The notes under the pieces are model-generated. The model ran no database searches, was not told the origin of the DNA, and was given only the letters and a program-made list of their open reading frames with translations. Of a DNA stretch of 7,290 nt, positions 1 to 5,493 are shown in pieces. This DNA comes from Bacteroidales bacterium (GTDB taxonomy: Bacteria > Bacteroidota > Bacteroidia > Bacteroidales > WCHB1-69): assembly GCA_017618435.1 (NCBI GenBank), contig JAFZUH010000322.1, forward strand, positions 1 through 7,290, read 5' to 3'. Position 1 is the first letter of the stretch. Each line of letters begins with the position of its first letter. The position numbers and the translations under genes are program-made.

Positions 1-2
1 TG

Positions 3-323
3 ATAGACAGATTTGTACGCAATACTTCGCACAAAATTTCCATTGATTATATACAAAAAGTTGTGTGCGATCATTTTGGCGTATCGGTGTCAGAATTGTC
101 GTCATCTTCCAGAAAACGCAATATTGTCCAAGTGAGACAAACTTCGATGTATTTTGCGAAAAAATACACGGATTTGTCCTTGGCTCAAATTGGTGCACAA
201 TGCGGCAACAAAGACCATGCAACGGTATTGCATGCTTGCAGAACCGTTGATAATTTGAAAGTTACCGACAGACATTTTAAAGAACATTTGGAAGAAATTG
301 ATAAAATTATAAAAAACGCATAA
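3..323 (+). CDS. dnaA: DnaA, chromosomal replication initiator (C-terminal part)
   Basis: This is the last 106 codons of DnaA; the gene enters from the left edge, so its start and the AAA+ ATPase domain are outside the window. What remains is the end of domain III and domain IV, the helix-turn-helix domain that binds DnaA boxes at the origin. The signature of domain IV is clear: a basic region with RQTSMYFAKKYTDLSLAQIG, then GNKDHATVLHACRTV, in which the D-H-A-T-V core contacts the DnaA-box bases. The protein ends with a short helix rich in Lys and Glu. The GTG at 63 is internal and not a real start. A hairpin terminator follows 33 nt after the TAA stop. I saw no DnaA boxes of the TTATCCACA type between 324 and 495, so there is no evidence for an origin here. 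Identity is secure from the motif. Confidence 0.97.
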   Translation: MDRFVRNTSHKISIDYIQKVVCDHFGVSVSELSSSSRKRNIVQVRQTSMYFAKKYTDLSLAQIGAQCGNKDHATVLHACRTVDNLKVTDRHFKEHLEEIDKIIKNA

Positions 324-355
324 GACACTAAAAAAAATATTTTTTTCACTGAGAT

Positions 356-386
356 GGTCTATAACATTTTGTTATAGGCTTTTTTT
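356..386 (+). terminator. Rho-independent terminator of dnaA
   Basis: CTATAAC at 359-365 pairs perfectly with GTTATAG at 371-377 around a five-base loop. The stem can extend outward through G-U and G-C pairs to 356/380. A run of seven T follows directly (380-386). It lies 33 nt after the dnaA stop and is correctly oriented to end that transcript. Confidence 0.8.
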
Positions 387-454
387 ATAAAAAATTTTCA
401 TATTCCAATAGAACAATTTATAACTAAAATAGATTTAAGTATCTGAAAATAAGT

Positions 455-513
455 ATTTTTCATTTTGTCCCATAATTGACATTATGTAAAGTAAAATGGA
501 CAAAATGAAAAAT
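455..513. repeat. 16-bp perfect inverted repeat with nested hairpin over a start codon
   Basis: ATTTTTCATTTTGTCC at 455-470 is the exact reverse complement of GGACAAAATGAAAAAT at 498-513. Directly inside the left arm is a second perfect hairpin, CATAAT (471-476), loop TGAC, ATTATG (481-486). In RNA the two would stack as a 16-bp stem plus a 6-bp stem with an 11-nt one-sided bulge (487-497). The right arm begins at the G of the proposed ATG (496-498) and covers codons 2 to 6 of the downstream frame, including a second in-frame ATG at 505. It could be an mRNA structure limiting translation, or a dyad operator bound as DNA. It has no T-tract after it, so it is not a standard terminator. Confidence 0.75.
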
Positions 514-914
514 GGTTTATTTATACCGGATACTTTAACGGAACGGAAAAAGTTTTTAAATTCCTACTTGTCCCAATTTGTAGGAAAAAAATTTTTCTGC
601 AAGGCTATTGGCGTTGAGGTTTTATTTAATTCTAATTCAAAACAAGAAACAATATACAAGGCGGCAATTTCTAAAAAATCAACGGAATTAGCGTATTATA
701 TGCCTTATATCATTGAAAATTGATACCATACAAAAAGAACGCAAAACCGGAAAGCAAATCCCAAAAAACAAAATTTGAATTTAAAACTATAATGCTTTTA
801 ACTTGTCCAGTTACAAACGTTGGAACAGCCCATATTGTAATTGGTTTAACTAAATATAAAAAACATATAGAATATAGTATAACAGATTTTGAATATAAGA
901 AAAAGCGACAATAA
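496..914 (+). pseudogene. frameshifted small hypothetical gene, possibly element-borne
   Basis: Two frames abut. 496-723 encodes 75 residues ending in LAYYMPYIIEN. A second frame, open from about 717 to 914, encodes IPYKKNAKPESKS, then the beta-rich segment FEFKTIMLLTCPVTNVGTA and IEYSITDFEYKKKRQ. One added base in the A run at 716-719 would join them into a single frame of about 139 codons. The join falls between a predicted helix (STELAYYMPYII) and a basic linker, as expected for one domain. The site is not a canonical X-XXY-YYZ slippery heptamer, so programmed frameshifting is unlikely; a real mutation or a sequence error is more likely. The helix, then Lys-rich linker, then G-[IV]-G-x-A beta-segment layout reminds me of small phage or conjugative-element proteins of Bacteroidetes (possibly LPD or PBECR-type domains). 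That is recollection, not a proven match. The start at 496 is inside an inverted repeat, and no TAnnTTTG promoter is obvious upstream. Confidence 0.5.
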
Positions 915-952
915 CGGCCCCACAAAAAGGGACATATATTATTATCGCTTTT
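901..952. terminator. stem-loop between convergent genes, probable bidirectional terminator
   Basis: AAAAGCGACAATAA (901-914) pairs with TTATTATCGCTTTT (939-952) with one C-A mismatch, and CCC (919-921) can pair with GGG (929-931) inside it. The stop codon of the broken plus-strand gene (912-914) is within the left arm. Each end of the stem supplies a short T run in the relevant direction (TTTT). It lies between the plus-strand gene ending at 914 and the minus-strand lipoprotein gene ending at 1025, where a two-way terminator is expected. The T-tracts are short, so efficiency is uncertain. Confidence 0.6.
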
Positions 953-959
953 CCATGTG

Positions 960-967
960 CAAAGGTA
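960..967 (-). promoter_or_regulatory. orphan Bacteroidetes -7 box on the minus strand
   Basis: Read on the minus strand this is TACCTTTG, an exact match to the Bacteroidetes TAnnTTTG box and identical to the boxes at 3185-3192 and 4538-4545. It sits downstream of the lipoprotein gene and points into the back of the broken gene at 496-914. No minus-strand gene I believe in follows, and no TTG lies at the usual -33 spacing. It may be fortuitous or may start an antisense RNA. Confidence 0.3.
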
Positions 968-1024
968 CAATAAAATATTTTTTTCTGTCTCTGATTTAAT
1001 TTTTATTGCAATTTTCGTGCCAAA

Positions 1025-1363
1025 CTAATCTAAATTTATTGTATAAGGATCATTTCCAAGTAAATTATAATTGCAATTTATTTTTCTACTATCAACAATA
1101 TTTCCCTTGCTATCTTCGTATGTTAAAGTAAAATAATCATCTTCATATAAATAAAAGACGTCTTTATATTTTTTGTAAAGTGGAAATATACTTTTATAAA
1201 AGCCTGTTCTATGTGTAAAATAATGTGTATTACCTTTATAGGTAACAGTTATTGGTTTGTCTAATGTATTGGTAGCCGCAACATCAAACAAACAAACTTT
1301 TTCCTTACACCCTGAAAATGATACTAATAAGATTGTGTAAATAATAAATATTACCTTTTTCAT
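1025..1363 (-). CDS. small hypothetical lipoprotein
   Basis: This 112-residue protein starts with a lipoprotein signal: MKK, a hydrophobic stretch IFIIYTILLV, and a lipobox ending FSGC with the acylated Cys at residue 19. The mature part is about 94 residues, rich in Tyr, Lys and Asp, with alternating polar and hydrophobic residues that suggest a small beta-sheet domain (for example KPITVTYKGNTHYF and DDYFTLTYED). It has two further Cys, at residue 24 and near residue 97, which could form a disulfide. I do not recognise the family. It is a single-gene unit: a TATCTTTG promoter box lies 26 nt upstream of the ATG, the hydG-side hairpin isolates it from the operon behind it, and a stem-loop lies beyond its TAG stop. 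It is probably anchored in the inner or outer membrane facing the periplasm. Confidence 0.75.
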   Translation of the reverse strand: MKKVIFIIYTILLVSFSGCKEKVCLFDVAATNTLDKPITVTYKGNTHYFTHRTGFYKSIFPLYKKYKDVFYLYEDDYFTLTYEDSKGNIVDSRKINCNYNLLGNDPYTINLD

Positions 1364-1388
1364 TTTATTGTGTTTTTTTTATTTTCTG

Positions 1389-1396
1389 CAAAGATA
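1389..1396 (-). promoter_or_regulatory. promoter -7 box for the lipoprotein gene
   Basis: The minus strand reads TATCTTTG, matching TAnnTTTG, 26 nt upstream of the ATG at 1363. The nearest TTG upstream (minus strand, 1414-1412) is 15 nt away, shorter than the usual spacing of about 19, so the -33 element is uncertain. The box abuts the hairpin at 1399-1434, so termination of the previous operon and initiation of this gene are packed together. Confidence 0.55.
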
Positions 1397-1398
1397 AT

Positions 1399-1434
1399 AA
1401 AAAAAATCGAACAATATTTTGTTCGATTTTTTTT
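1399..1434 (-). terminator. terminator of the hydG operon (symmetric hairpin)
   Basis: AAAAAAAATCGAAC (1399-1412) pairs perfectly over 14 bp with GTTCGATTTTTTTT (1421-1434) around an eight-base loop. Read on either strand it is a short GC-containing stem followed by eight T. It begins 28 nt beyond the hydG stop and sits before the lipoprotein promoter, so its main job is to end the minus-strand hydrogenase-maturation transcript. Confidence 0.85.
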
Positions 1435-1462
1435 ATACAATTAACAATTGACTTATAATATC

Positions 1463-2857
1463 TTATAAATAAATATCTCTTTCGCCTTTGTCTATTTTTT
1501 GTACATTTTCTTGTACTGTTTTTTGCAGATTTTCATTTTGAATTTGTTTAATCAATGTTTCCATCAATTTCAGACCTTTTTCCCGTGTTGCGGGACTTGC
1601 AAAATCGTTCAGATATTCTCTAAAAGTAAACAGACCGTTAGGCATACAGAATTGTTTTATCAAGCCGGGTTTAGCCAAATCCATAAAATCGTTGCCTACC
1701 CTGCCCTTTCGGTAACACCCCGTACAGAATGAAGGAATATATCCGCCGTCAATCATGTCGGAAATCACTTCATCGAGGCTACGATGGTCTCCCAAAGAAA
1801 ATTGGCTGCCTGTCCCCTCTTCTTCATCGCTATATGCTCCCGGATTGGTACGTGAACCTGCCGAAACTTGACTTACACCATATTCAATCAGTTCATTTCT
1901 AATCTTATCGTTTTCTCTGGTACTGAGAATAATGCCCGTGTAGGGCATAGCAATACGGATGATGGCAATAATTTTCTTAAAATCATCATCGGAAACAGGA
2001 TTGGGAATGTGTTGGGTAAATTCCACGCCGTCAGCGGGTTCAATTCTCGGAAAACTAATGGTGTGAGGTCCGCATCCGAAAACACTTTCCAAATGGGCGG
2101 CATGTTCCACCAAAGCCAACACTTCAAAACGGTAATCCACCAAACCGAACAAGACACCTAAACCAACGTCATCGATTCCGCCTTCCATAGCCCTATCCAT
2201 TACCAAAAGTCTGTTTTCGTAATCTGCTTTCGGACTGCCGGCGGGATGAAACTGTTGGTAAGCAATCGGGTCGTAAGTTTCTTGGAAACAAACGTATGTG
2301 CCGATTTTTTCCGCTTTCAGTTTGCGGAAATCTTCCACAGACATTGGAGCCAACTCTACGTTGATTCTACGAACATAATCTTTGCCGTTGCGGGCTGCGT
2401 ATGTTCTCCGTATGGCATTGCAAATATAATCAATGTCATTTCTCGGTGTTTCTCCACAAATCAACAAAATTCTTTTATGACCTTCTTTGAGCAGGGTTTT
2501 TGTTTCCTGTTCAATTTCGTCCATATTCAGCACTTTCCGTTAGATGGTTTTGTTGTCCCTGCGGAAAGCACAATACAGACAATTGTTTACACATACATTT
2601 CCGGTATAAACAGGTGCAAACAACACCAAACGCTTGCCATATATTTCTTCTTTGGCATATTTGGCAACCTGCATAATCTTGTGGATTTGCTCCTTGTCTT
2701 TTACCCGCAACAACAAGGCAACATCTTCTAAAGACAAGCCTTTCAATGCTTTTGCTTTTTCCAACACCTTGTCCAACTCTTCATTGGTTGGCACAGAACC
2801 TTCTATCAGTCGATAAAGTTTTTCTCTGTCAATGAAATTTTTGAATTTTTCCTGCAT
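1463..2857 (-). pseudogene. hydG: HydG, [FeFe]-hydrogenase H-cluster maturase, interrupted by an in-frame TAA
   Basis: HydG is a radical-SAM tyrosine lyase that splits tyrosine to p-cresol plus CO and cyanide, building the Fe(CO)2(CN) unit of the H-cluster. The frame from 2857 to 1463 has 464 positions, the usual family length. The radical-SAM motif CX3CX2C is CVNNCLYC (Cys 89, 93, 96). The second, HydG-specific cluster motif CX2CX22C is present (Cys 378, 381, 404), near CTGCYRKGRVG. Internal blocks such as ICGETP, FHPAGSPKADYENRL and EEEGTGSQFSLGDHR are intact. Codon 106 (2542-2540) is TAA in NKTI-stop-RKVL; homologues as I recall them have Lys there (IKRKVL), so one A-to-T change in AAA explains it. 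Both sides are in the same frame with no other damage. A restart at GTG 2533 or ATG 2524 would give a fragment lacking the SAM cluster. So it is either a very recent null allele or a sequence error. It lies 2 nt after the TM1266-type gene in the same operon. hydE, hydF and the hydrogenase are not in the window. Confidence 0.9.
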
Positions 2858-2859
2858 TA

Positions 2860-3108
2860 TTATATTGTTTTTATAAGAATAGACCTGACTTTTACGCCTT
2901 TTATTCTTCCTAATTTTCCCGTAAATGCGTTGATATTGTCAGCAGTACTTTTGACAATCAAAGAAATGATAAACAATTGTTCTTCACGTAAAGGCATTCC
3001 GTTGCGAGAATAAATCATATCAGCATTTGCACTCAACAGCTGATTGACTTGTTCTGCCGATTCTTTGTCGGTAATGACAATATTTATACTGCCTATTTGC
3101 TTTTCCAT
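2860..3108 (-). CDS. TM1266-type iron-only hydrogenase system putative regulator
   Basis: This 82-residue protein matches the small ACT/ferredoxin-like proteins annotated as iron-only hydrogenase system regulators (TM1266 family), which sit beside hydE, hydF and hydG in many anaerobes. Visible features are an N-terminal beta strand (IGSINIVITD), a helix (ESAEQVNQLLSANADMIYSRNGMP), a second strand (LFIISLIVKSTADNINAFTGKLGRIKGVKV) and a final strand (RSILIKTI). The GRIKGVKVRS ending is typical of the family. It has no HTH and no Cys, so how it acts is not evident. It is the first gene of the operon, its stop is 2 nt before the hydG start, and both share the promoter at 3185-3192. Family assignment is from recognised sequence style and context. 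Confidence 0.85.
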   Translation of the reverse strand: MEKQIGSINIVITDKESAEQVNQLLSANADMIYSRNGMPLREEQLFIISLIVKSTADNINAFTGKLGRIKGVKVRSILIKTI

Positions 3109-3184
3109 CAGTTATTTACTTTTGAATCAGTTGAATAAAATTATCTTCTTCGGAGACGATACAATCCTCTCTTCAGCAATATTG

Positions 3185-3192
3185 CAAAGGTA
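3185..3192 (-). promoter_or_regulatory. promoter -7 box of the regulator-hydG operon
   Basis: The minus strand reads TACCTTTG, followed by GCA, a classic Bacteroidetes -7 element. Transcription would start near 3178, giving a leader of about 70 nt before the ATG at 3108. That is unusually roomy for this window. The box lies only 30 nt downstream of the pepP stop, and I see no terminator between, so some read-through from pepP into the operon is possible. Confidence 0.65.
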
Positions 3193-3222
3193 ATACTTTT
3201 TTTGATACGAAACGATAAAAAT

Positions 3223-4515
3223 TTATTTATTTTTTTGCATGGCTGTTTCAATTTCATCAACCGCAAGAGGCACCTTGTCCATAAGGTCAACAGGTTGGTC
3301 ATTGACCAGCATCATGGTTTCAATTCTAATACCGATTTGTTCTTCCGGTACATACAATCCGGGTTCACAACTCAACACCATACCATAGTCAAAAATGGTA
3401 TCTTTTGTCCCGACATCATGTACATCTAAGCCAACAAAATGTGCCACACCATGCATAAAGTATCGCTTTACGGAATCGAATTTATGTTTTTCGTTTTCAA
3501 TATCTTTCTTATTTATTAAACCTATGTTTAACAATTCTTCTTGCATTGCCTCAAGCACTATCCGTTGAATTTTGTTGCAAGACATTCCGGGTGTATAATA
3601 TGTTCTTGCCAAACGGAATACGCGTTCGCATATTTTATACAAGTCTTTTTGTCTTTGGGAGAATTTGCCATTAATGGGTATGGTCCTGCTTAAATCACCT
3701 GCATAATTGGCATATTCTGCTCCCATATCCAACAACAACAAGTCCCCGTTTTGGCAAATTCCATTATTAATATTATAATGTAAAACGCAAGCATTTTTGC
3801 CTGCCGCTACAATGGGATGAAAACTATGGCCGTTGGCCTTGCGGGCTAAAAATCCGCGACATATCTCCCCTTCTATTTCATATTCTGTAAGATTGGGTTT
3901 TATTTGTAACAACAAATCCTGAAAAGTTTCTGCAGTAATCAGACAAGCCTTTTGCAATAAATCTATTTCCCAAGGCGATTTTCTCAAACGCAAATTTTCC
4001 AAAATCGGACACAATCGTCTGTATTGCAACAATGGATATGCGGATTGTAATTTTTGGTACAATTCAAAGTTGTTGTCCCTTATTATTGAAAATTGCTGCT
4101 TGTTTTCAACAATATCCATATAAATATGTTCGCAAGAAAGAATAATTGCGGGCAATGTTTTTTCAAAATCATCATACGGCTTTACGTTGTTTATGCCAGA
4201 AATTGCCTGAGCGTCTTCTGTTGATAGTTTGTTTCCATTCCATTGGCGGTCTTTTTCTGTTGTAGGTTCAATAAACAACATTTCCCTAAAATCGGCATTG
4301 GTGTGTTGAGGACAAAGCACCAAAACGGCATTGGCTTGGTCTATGCCGCAAAGATAAAAGAAATCAGCATGTTGTCTAAATGGAAAACATTGGTCACCAT
4401 TACGATAGACATTTCCATTGGCACATACAATTACTATACTGTTTTCTTCCAAACAATCAACAAGTTGCTGGCGATTGTGAATAAAAAGATGATTATCTAT
4501 TTGTTCGTATTTCAT
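3223..4515 (-). CDS. pepP: Xaa-Pro aminopeptidase (aminopeptidase P, M24B)
   Basis: A 430-residue dimetal peptidase that removes the N-terminal residue from peptides whose second residue is proline. It has the N-terminal aminopeptidase P domain (about 1-165) with FPFRQHADFFYLCGI, and the C-terminal pita-bread catalytic domain (about 175-425). All five metal ligands expected from the E. coli enzyme are present: Asp263 (LLLDMG), Asp274 (AGDLSRT), His359 (HGVAHFVGLDVHD), Glu384 (CEPGLYV) and Glu399 (IRIETM). The catalytic histidines also align: His246, His355 and His366. The protein is cytoplasmic, with no signal peptide. Length matches the family. The start MKYEQIDNHLF is the first ATG after a TACCTTTG box. 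It is divergently transcribed from the outer-membrane gene at 4644 and lies upstream of the hydrogenase-maturation operon without a visible terminator. It appears intact and functional. Confidence 0.95.
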   Translation of the reverse strand: MKYEQIDNHLFIHNRQQLVDCLEENSIVIVCANGNVYRNGDQCFPFRQHADFFYLCGIDQANAVLVLCPQHTNADFREMLFIEPTTEKDRQWNGNKLSTEDAQAISGINNVKPYDDFEKTLPAIILSCEHIYMDIVENKQQFSIIRDNNFELYQKLQSAYPLLQYRRLCPILENLRLRKSPWEIDLLQKACLITAETFQDLLLQIKPNLTEYEIEGEICRGFLARKANGHSFHPIVAAGKNACVLHYNINNGICQNGDLLLLDMGAEYANYAGDLSRTIPINGKFSQRQKDLYKICERVFRLARTYYTPGMSCNKIQRIVLEAMQEELLNIGLINKKDIENEKHKFDSVKRYFMHGVAHFVGLDVHDVGTKDTIFDYGMVLSCEPGLYVPEEQIGIRIETMMLVNDQPVDLMDKVPLAVDEIETAMQKNK

Positions 4516-4537
4516 TTTACCTTATATAAATATACCG

Positions 4538-4545
4538 CAAAGGTA
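4538..4545 (-). promoter_or_regulatory. promoter -7 box for pepP
   Basis: The minus strand reads TACCTTTG followed by CGG, 22 nt upstream of the pepP ATG, predicting a very short leader of about 15 nt. No clear TTG is found at the -33 position. Confidence 0.6.
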
Positions 4546-4598
4546 TCATATTTTTTCAGATTTTTGCGACACTTTTTATGTATTTGAAAATTTTATGT

Positions 4599-4606
4599 TA
4601 TCTTTG
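4599..4606 (+). promoter_or_regulatory. promoter -7 box for the outer-membrane protein gene
   Basis: TATCTTTG followed by CAAG matches TAnnTTTG, 37 nt upstream of the ATG at 4644. The nearest TTG (4584-4586) is 12 nt away, closer than usual. Together with the pepP box at 4538-4545 it makes a divergent promoter region of about 60 bp. Confidence 0.6.
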
Positions 4607-4643
4607 CAAGATTCAAGAATAAACATTAAATAGTAAGGATAAG

Positions 4644-5396
4644 ATGAAAAAGAAAATAATATTAGTCATATTCATGGGTTTGTTTGTTCATACTCTTTTG
4701 TTTGGACAAGTTACCCGCCCTCGCCGAGTGGATTTGTCAATATTTGCCGGTCCTACTATCTCATGGGCAACTTCCCGTTCTGAAGGGTTCAAATCAGGTG
4801 GTGCCGCTGTCGGTGGTGTTTATGGAATCAATACTGATATTAATTTGGTACAAACCGCTGAAAATTATTATTTTCATTTAGGCATTAATGCAAGACACAT
4901 TCGCACAAAATTGAATTATACCGATAATTATATTTTGGAAGACAAGGCGGCAAAGACTGCTGAAAATATATCAAAAGCCTCGCTTGCTTCTACTTATAAT
5001 ATGATATATTTAAGTATTCCAACGGCAATTAAATTGCGTACCAATCCATTTGGCCGATTCGTCATATTCGGTATTGTCGGTTTGGAACACGGCATTTGTT
5101 TGTCTTCAAGGGCTAATGATAAAATAACTTATACACAAAATGAAAAAGAGGAAGTGGTAGCACGCAAAGACAAGGTGGATATGTATTCTAAAACATCGTT
5201 TTTCAGAGAATCGTTGTATGTATCTTTTGGTGTGGAATATATTATTCGGGACAATACACGTGCTTTTGTTGCCGTAGCGTTTGATAATGGTTTTAACAAT
5301 ATTTTTCGCGGAAAAAAATATGTAAATCAAGTTTATGATGAAAAAGTAAATGCCAAATCCCGTAGTTTTGAGTTTCAATTCGGTTTCTTTTTCTAA
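4644..5396 (+). CDS. outer-membrane beta-barrel protein (porin-family type)
   Basis: This 250-residue protein has a Sec signal peptide (MKKKIILVIFMGLFVHTLLFGQ, cleavage probably after residue 21 or 22) and a mature part made of alternating hydrophobic strands with aromatic ends. Examples are VDLSIFAGPTISWA, YYFHLGINARHI, MIYLSIPTAIKLRT, RFVIFGIVGLEHGI, SLYVSFGVEYII and FEFQFGFFF. The C-terminal Phe is the usual outer-membrane barrel signal recognised by BamA. The layout fits the eight-strand OMP_b-brl type proteins common in Bacteroidota, which are often labelled PorT family or porin family. I see nothing that specifically identifies type IX secretion PorT, so no symbol is given. Ligand and role are unknown. 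Its ATG follows an A-rich leader. The stop is 9 nt before a tRNA gene, and no terminator separates the two. Confidence 0.8.
   Translation: MKKKIILVIFMGLFVHTLLFGQVTRPRRVDLSIFAGPTISWATSRSEGFKSGGAAVGGVYGINTDINLVQTAENYYFHLGINARHIRTKLNYTDNYILEDKAAKTAENISKASLASTYNMIYLSIPTAIKLRTNPFGRFVIFGIVGLEHGICLSSRANDKITYTQNEKEEVVARKDKVDMYSKTSFFRESLYVSFGVEYIIRDNTRAFVAVAFDNGFNNIFRGKKYVNQVYDEKVNAKSRSFEFQFGFFF
5363..5370 (+). promoter_or_regulatory. possible internal promoter for the tRNA
   Basis: TAGTTTTG matches TAnnTTTG inside the last codons of the outer-membrane gene and would start RNA near 5377, about 29 nt before the tRNA. No proper TTG lies at -33. It is listed because the tRNA has no other visible promoter of its own. 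Confidence 0.25.
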
Positions 5397-5405
5397 AAAA
5401 TATAA

Positions 5406-5479
5406 GGCCATGTAGTTCAGCTGAATAGAACGTCAGATTCCGGTTCTGAAAGTCGGGGGTTTGAATCCCTCCATGGTCA
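5406..5479 (+). tRNA. tRNA-Arg (anticodon CCG)
   Basis: A full cloverleaf can be drawn. The acceptor GGCCATG/CATGGTC (5406-5412/5472-5478) has one G-U pair. The D stem is GTTC/GAAC (5415-5418/5428-5431). The anticodon stem TCAGA/TCTGA (5433-5437/5445-5449) encloses loop TTCCGGT, so the anticodon is CCG at 5440-5442, reading CGG. The T stem is GGGGG/CCCTC. The discriminator is A5479 and no CCA is encoded. A20 (5425) and C35 (5441) are the expected arginine identity bases. The elbow is unusual: D-loop position 19 is A (5424) instead of G, and T-loop position 56 is T (5462) instead of C. The G19-C56 tertiary pair has therefore become A19-U56. The gene lies between two coding genes with gaps of 9 and 14 nt. 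Confidence 0.95.
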
Positions 5480-5493
5480 CAAGATAAAAAACA

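Noticed and set aside
324..495. Origin of replication beside dnaA
   Set aside because: The stretch is AT-rich but contains no DnaA-box-like sequences; it is explained by a terminator and an inverted repeat.
715..723. Programmed -1 frameshift joining the two halves of the 496-914 gene
   Set aside because: The bases GAA-AAT-TGA do not form a canonical X-XXY-YYZ heptamer, and I saw no convincing downstream stimulatory structure.
455..952. An insertion sequence or MITE bounded by inverted repeats
   Set aside because: The two repeat pairs (455-513 and 901-952) are each local hairpins with unrelated sequences, and there is no transposase or target duplication.
710..970. 86-codon minus-strand frame opposite the broken gene, near a -7 box
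   Set aside because: The box at 960-967 overlaps its start, so a transcript from it would begin downstream of the start codon. The translation looks like a random hydrophobic shadow.
2540..2542. Stop-codon recoding or a variant genetic code in hydG
   Set aside because: TAA ends dnaA, pepP, the outer-membrane gene and others in the window, and no recoding element is evident.
2246..2731. 161-codon plus-strand open frame opposite hydG, with others at 1868-2161 and 1499-1732
   Set aside because: They are antisense shadows of the hydG frame, which has clear cluster motifs; the translations show no recognisable domain and no promoter or leader.
4243..4587. Plus-strand frame opposite the start of pepP
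   Set aside because: It is antisense to a complete peptidase with all metal ligands, and it crosses the divergent promoter region.
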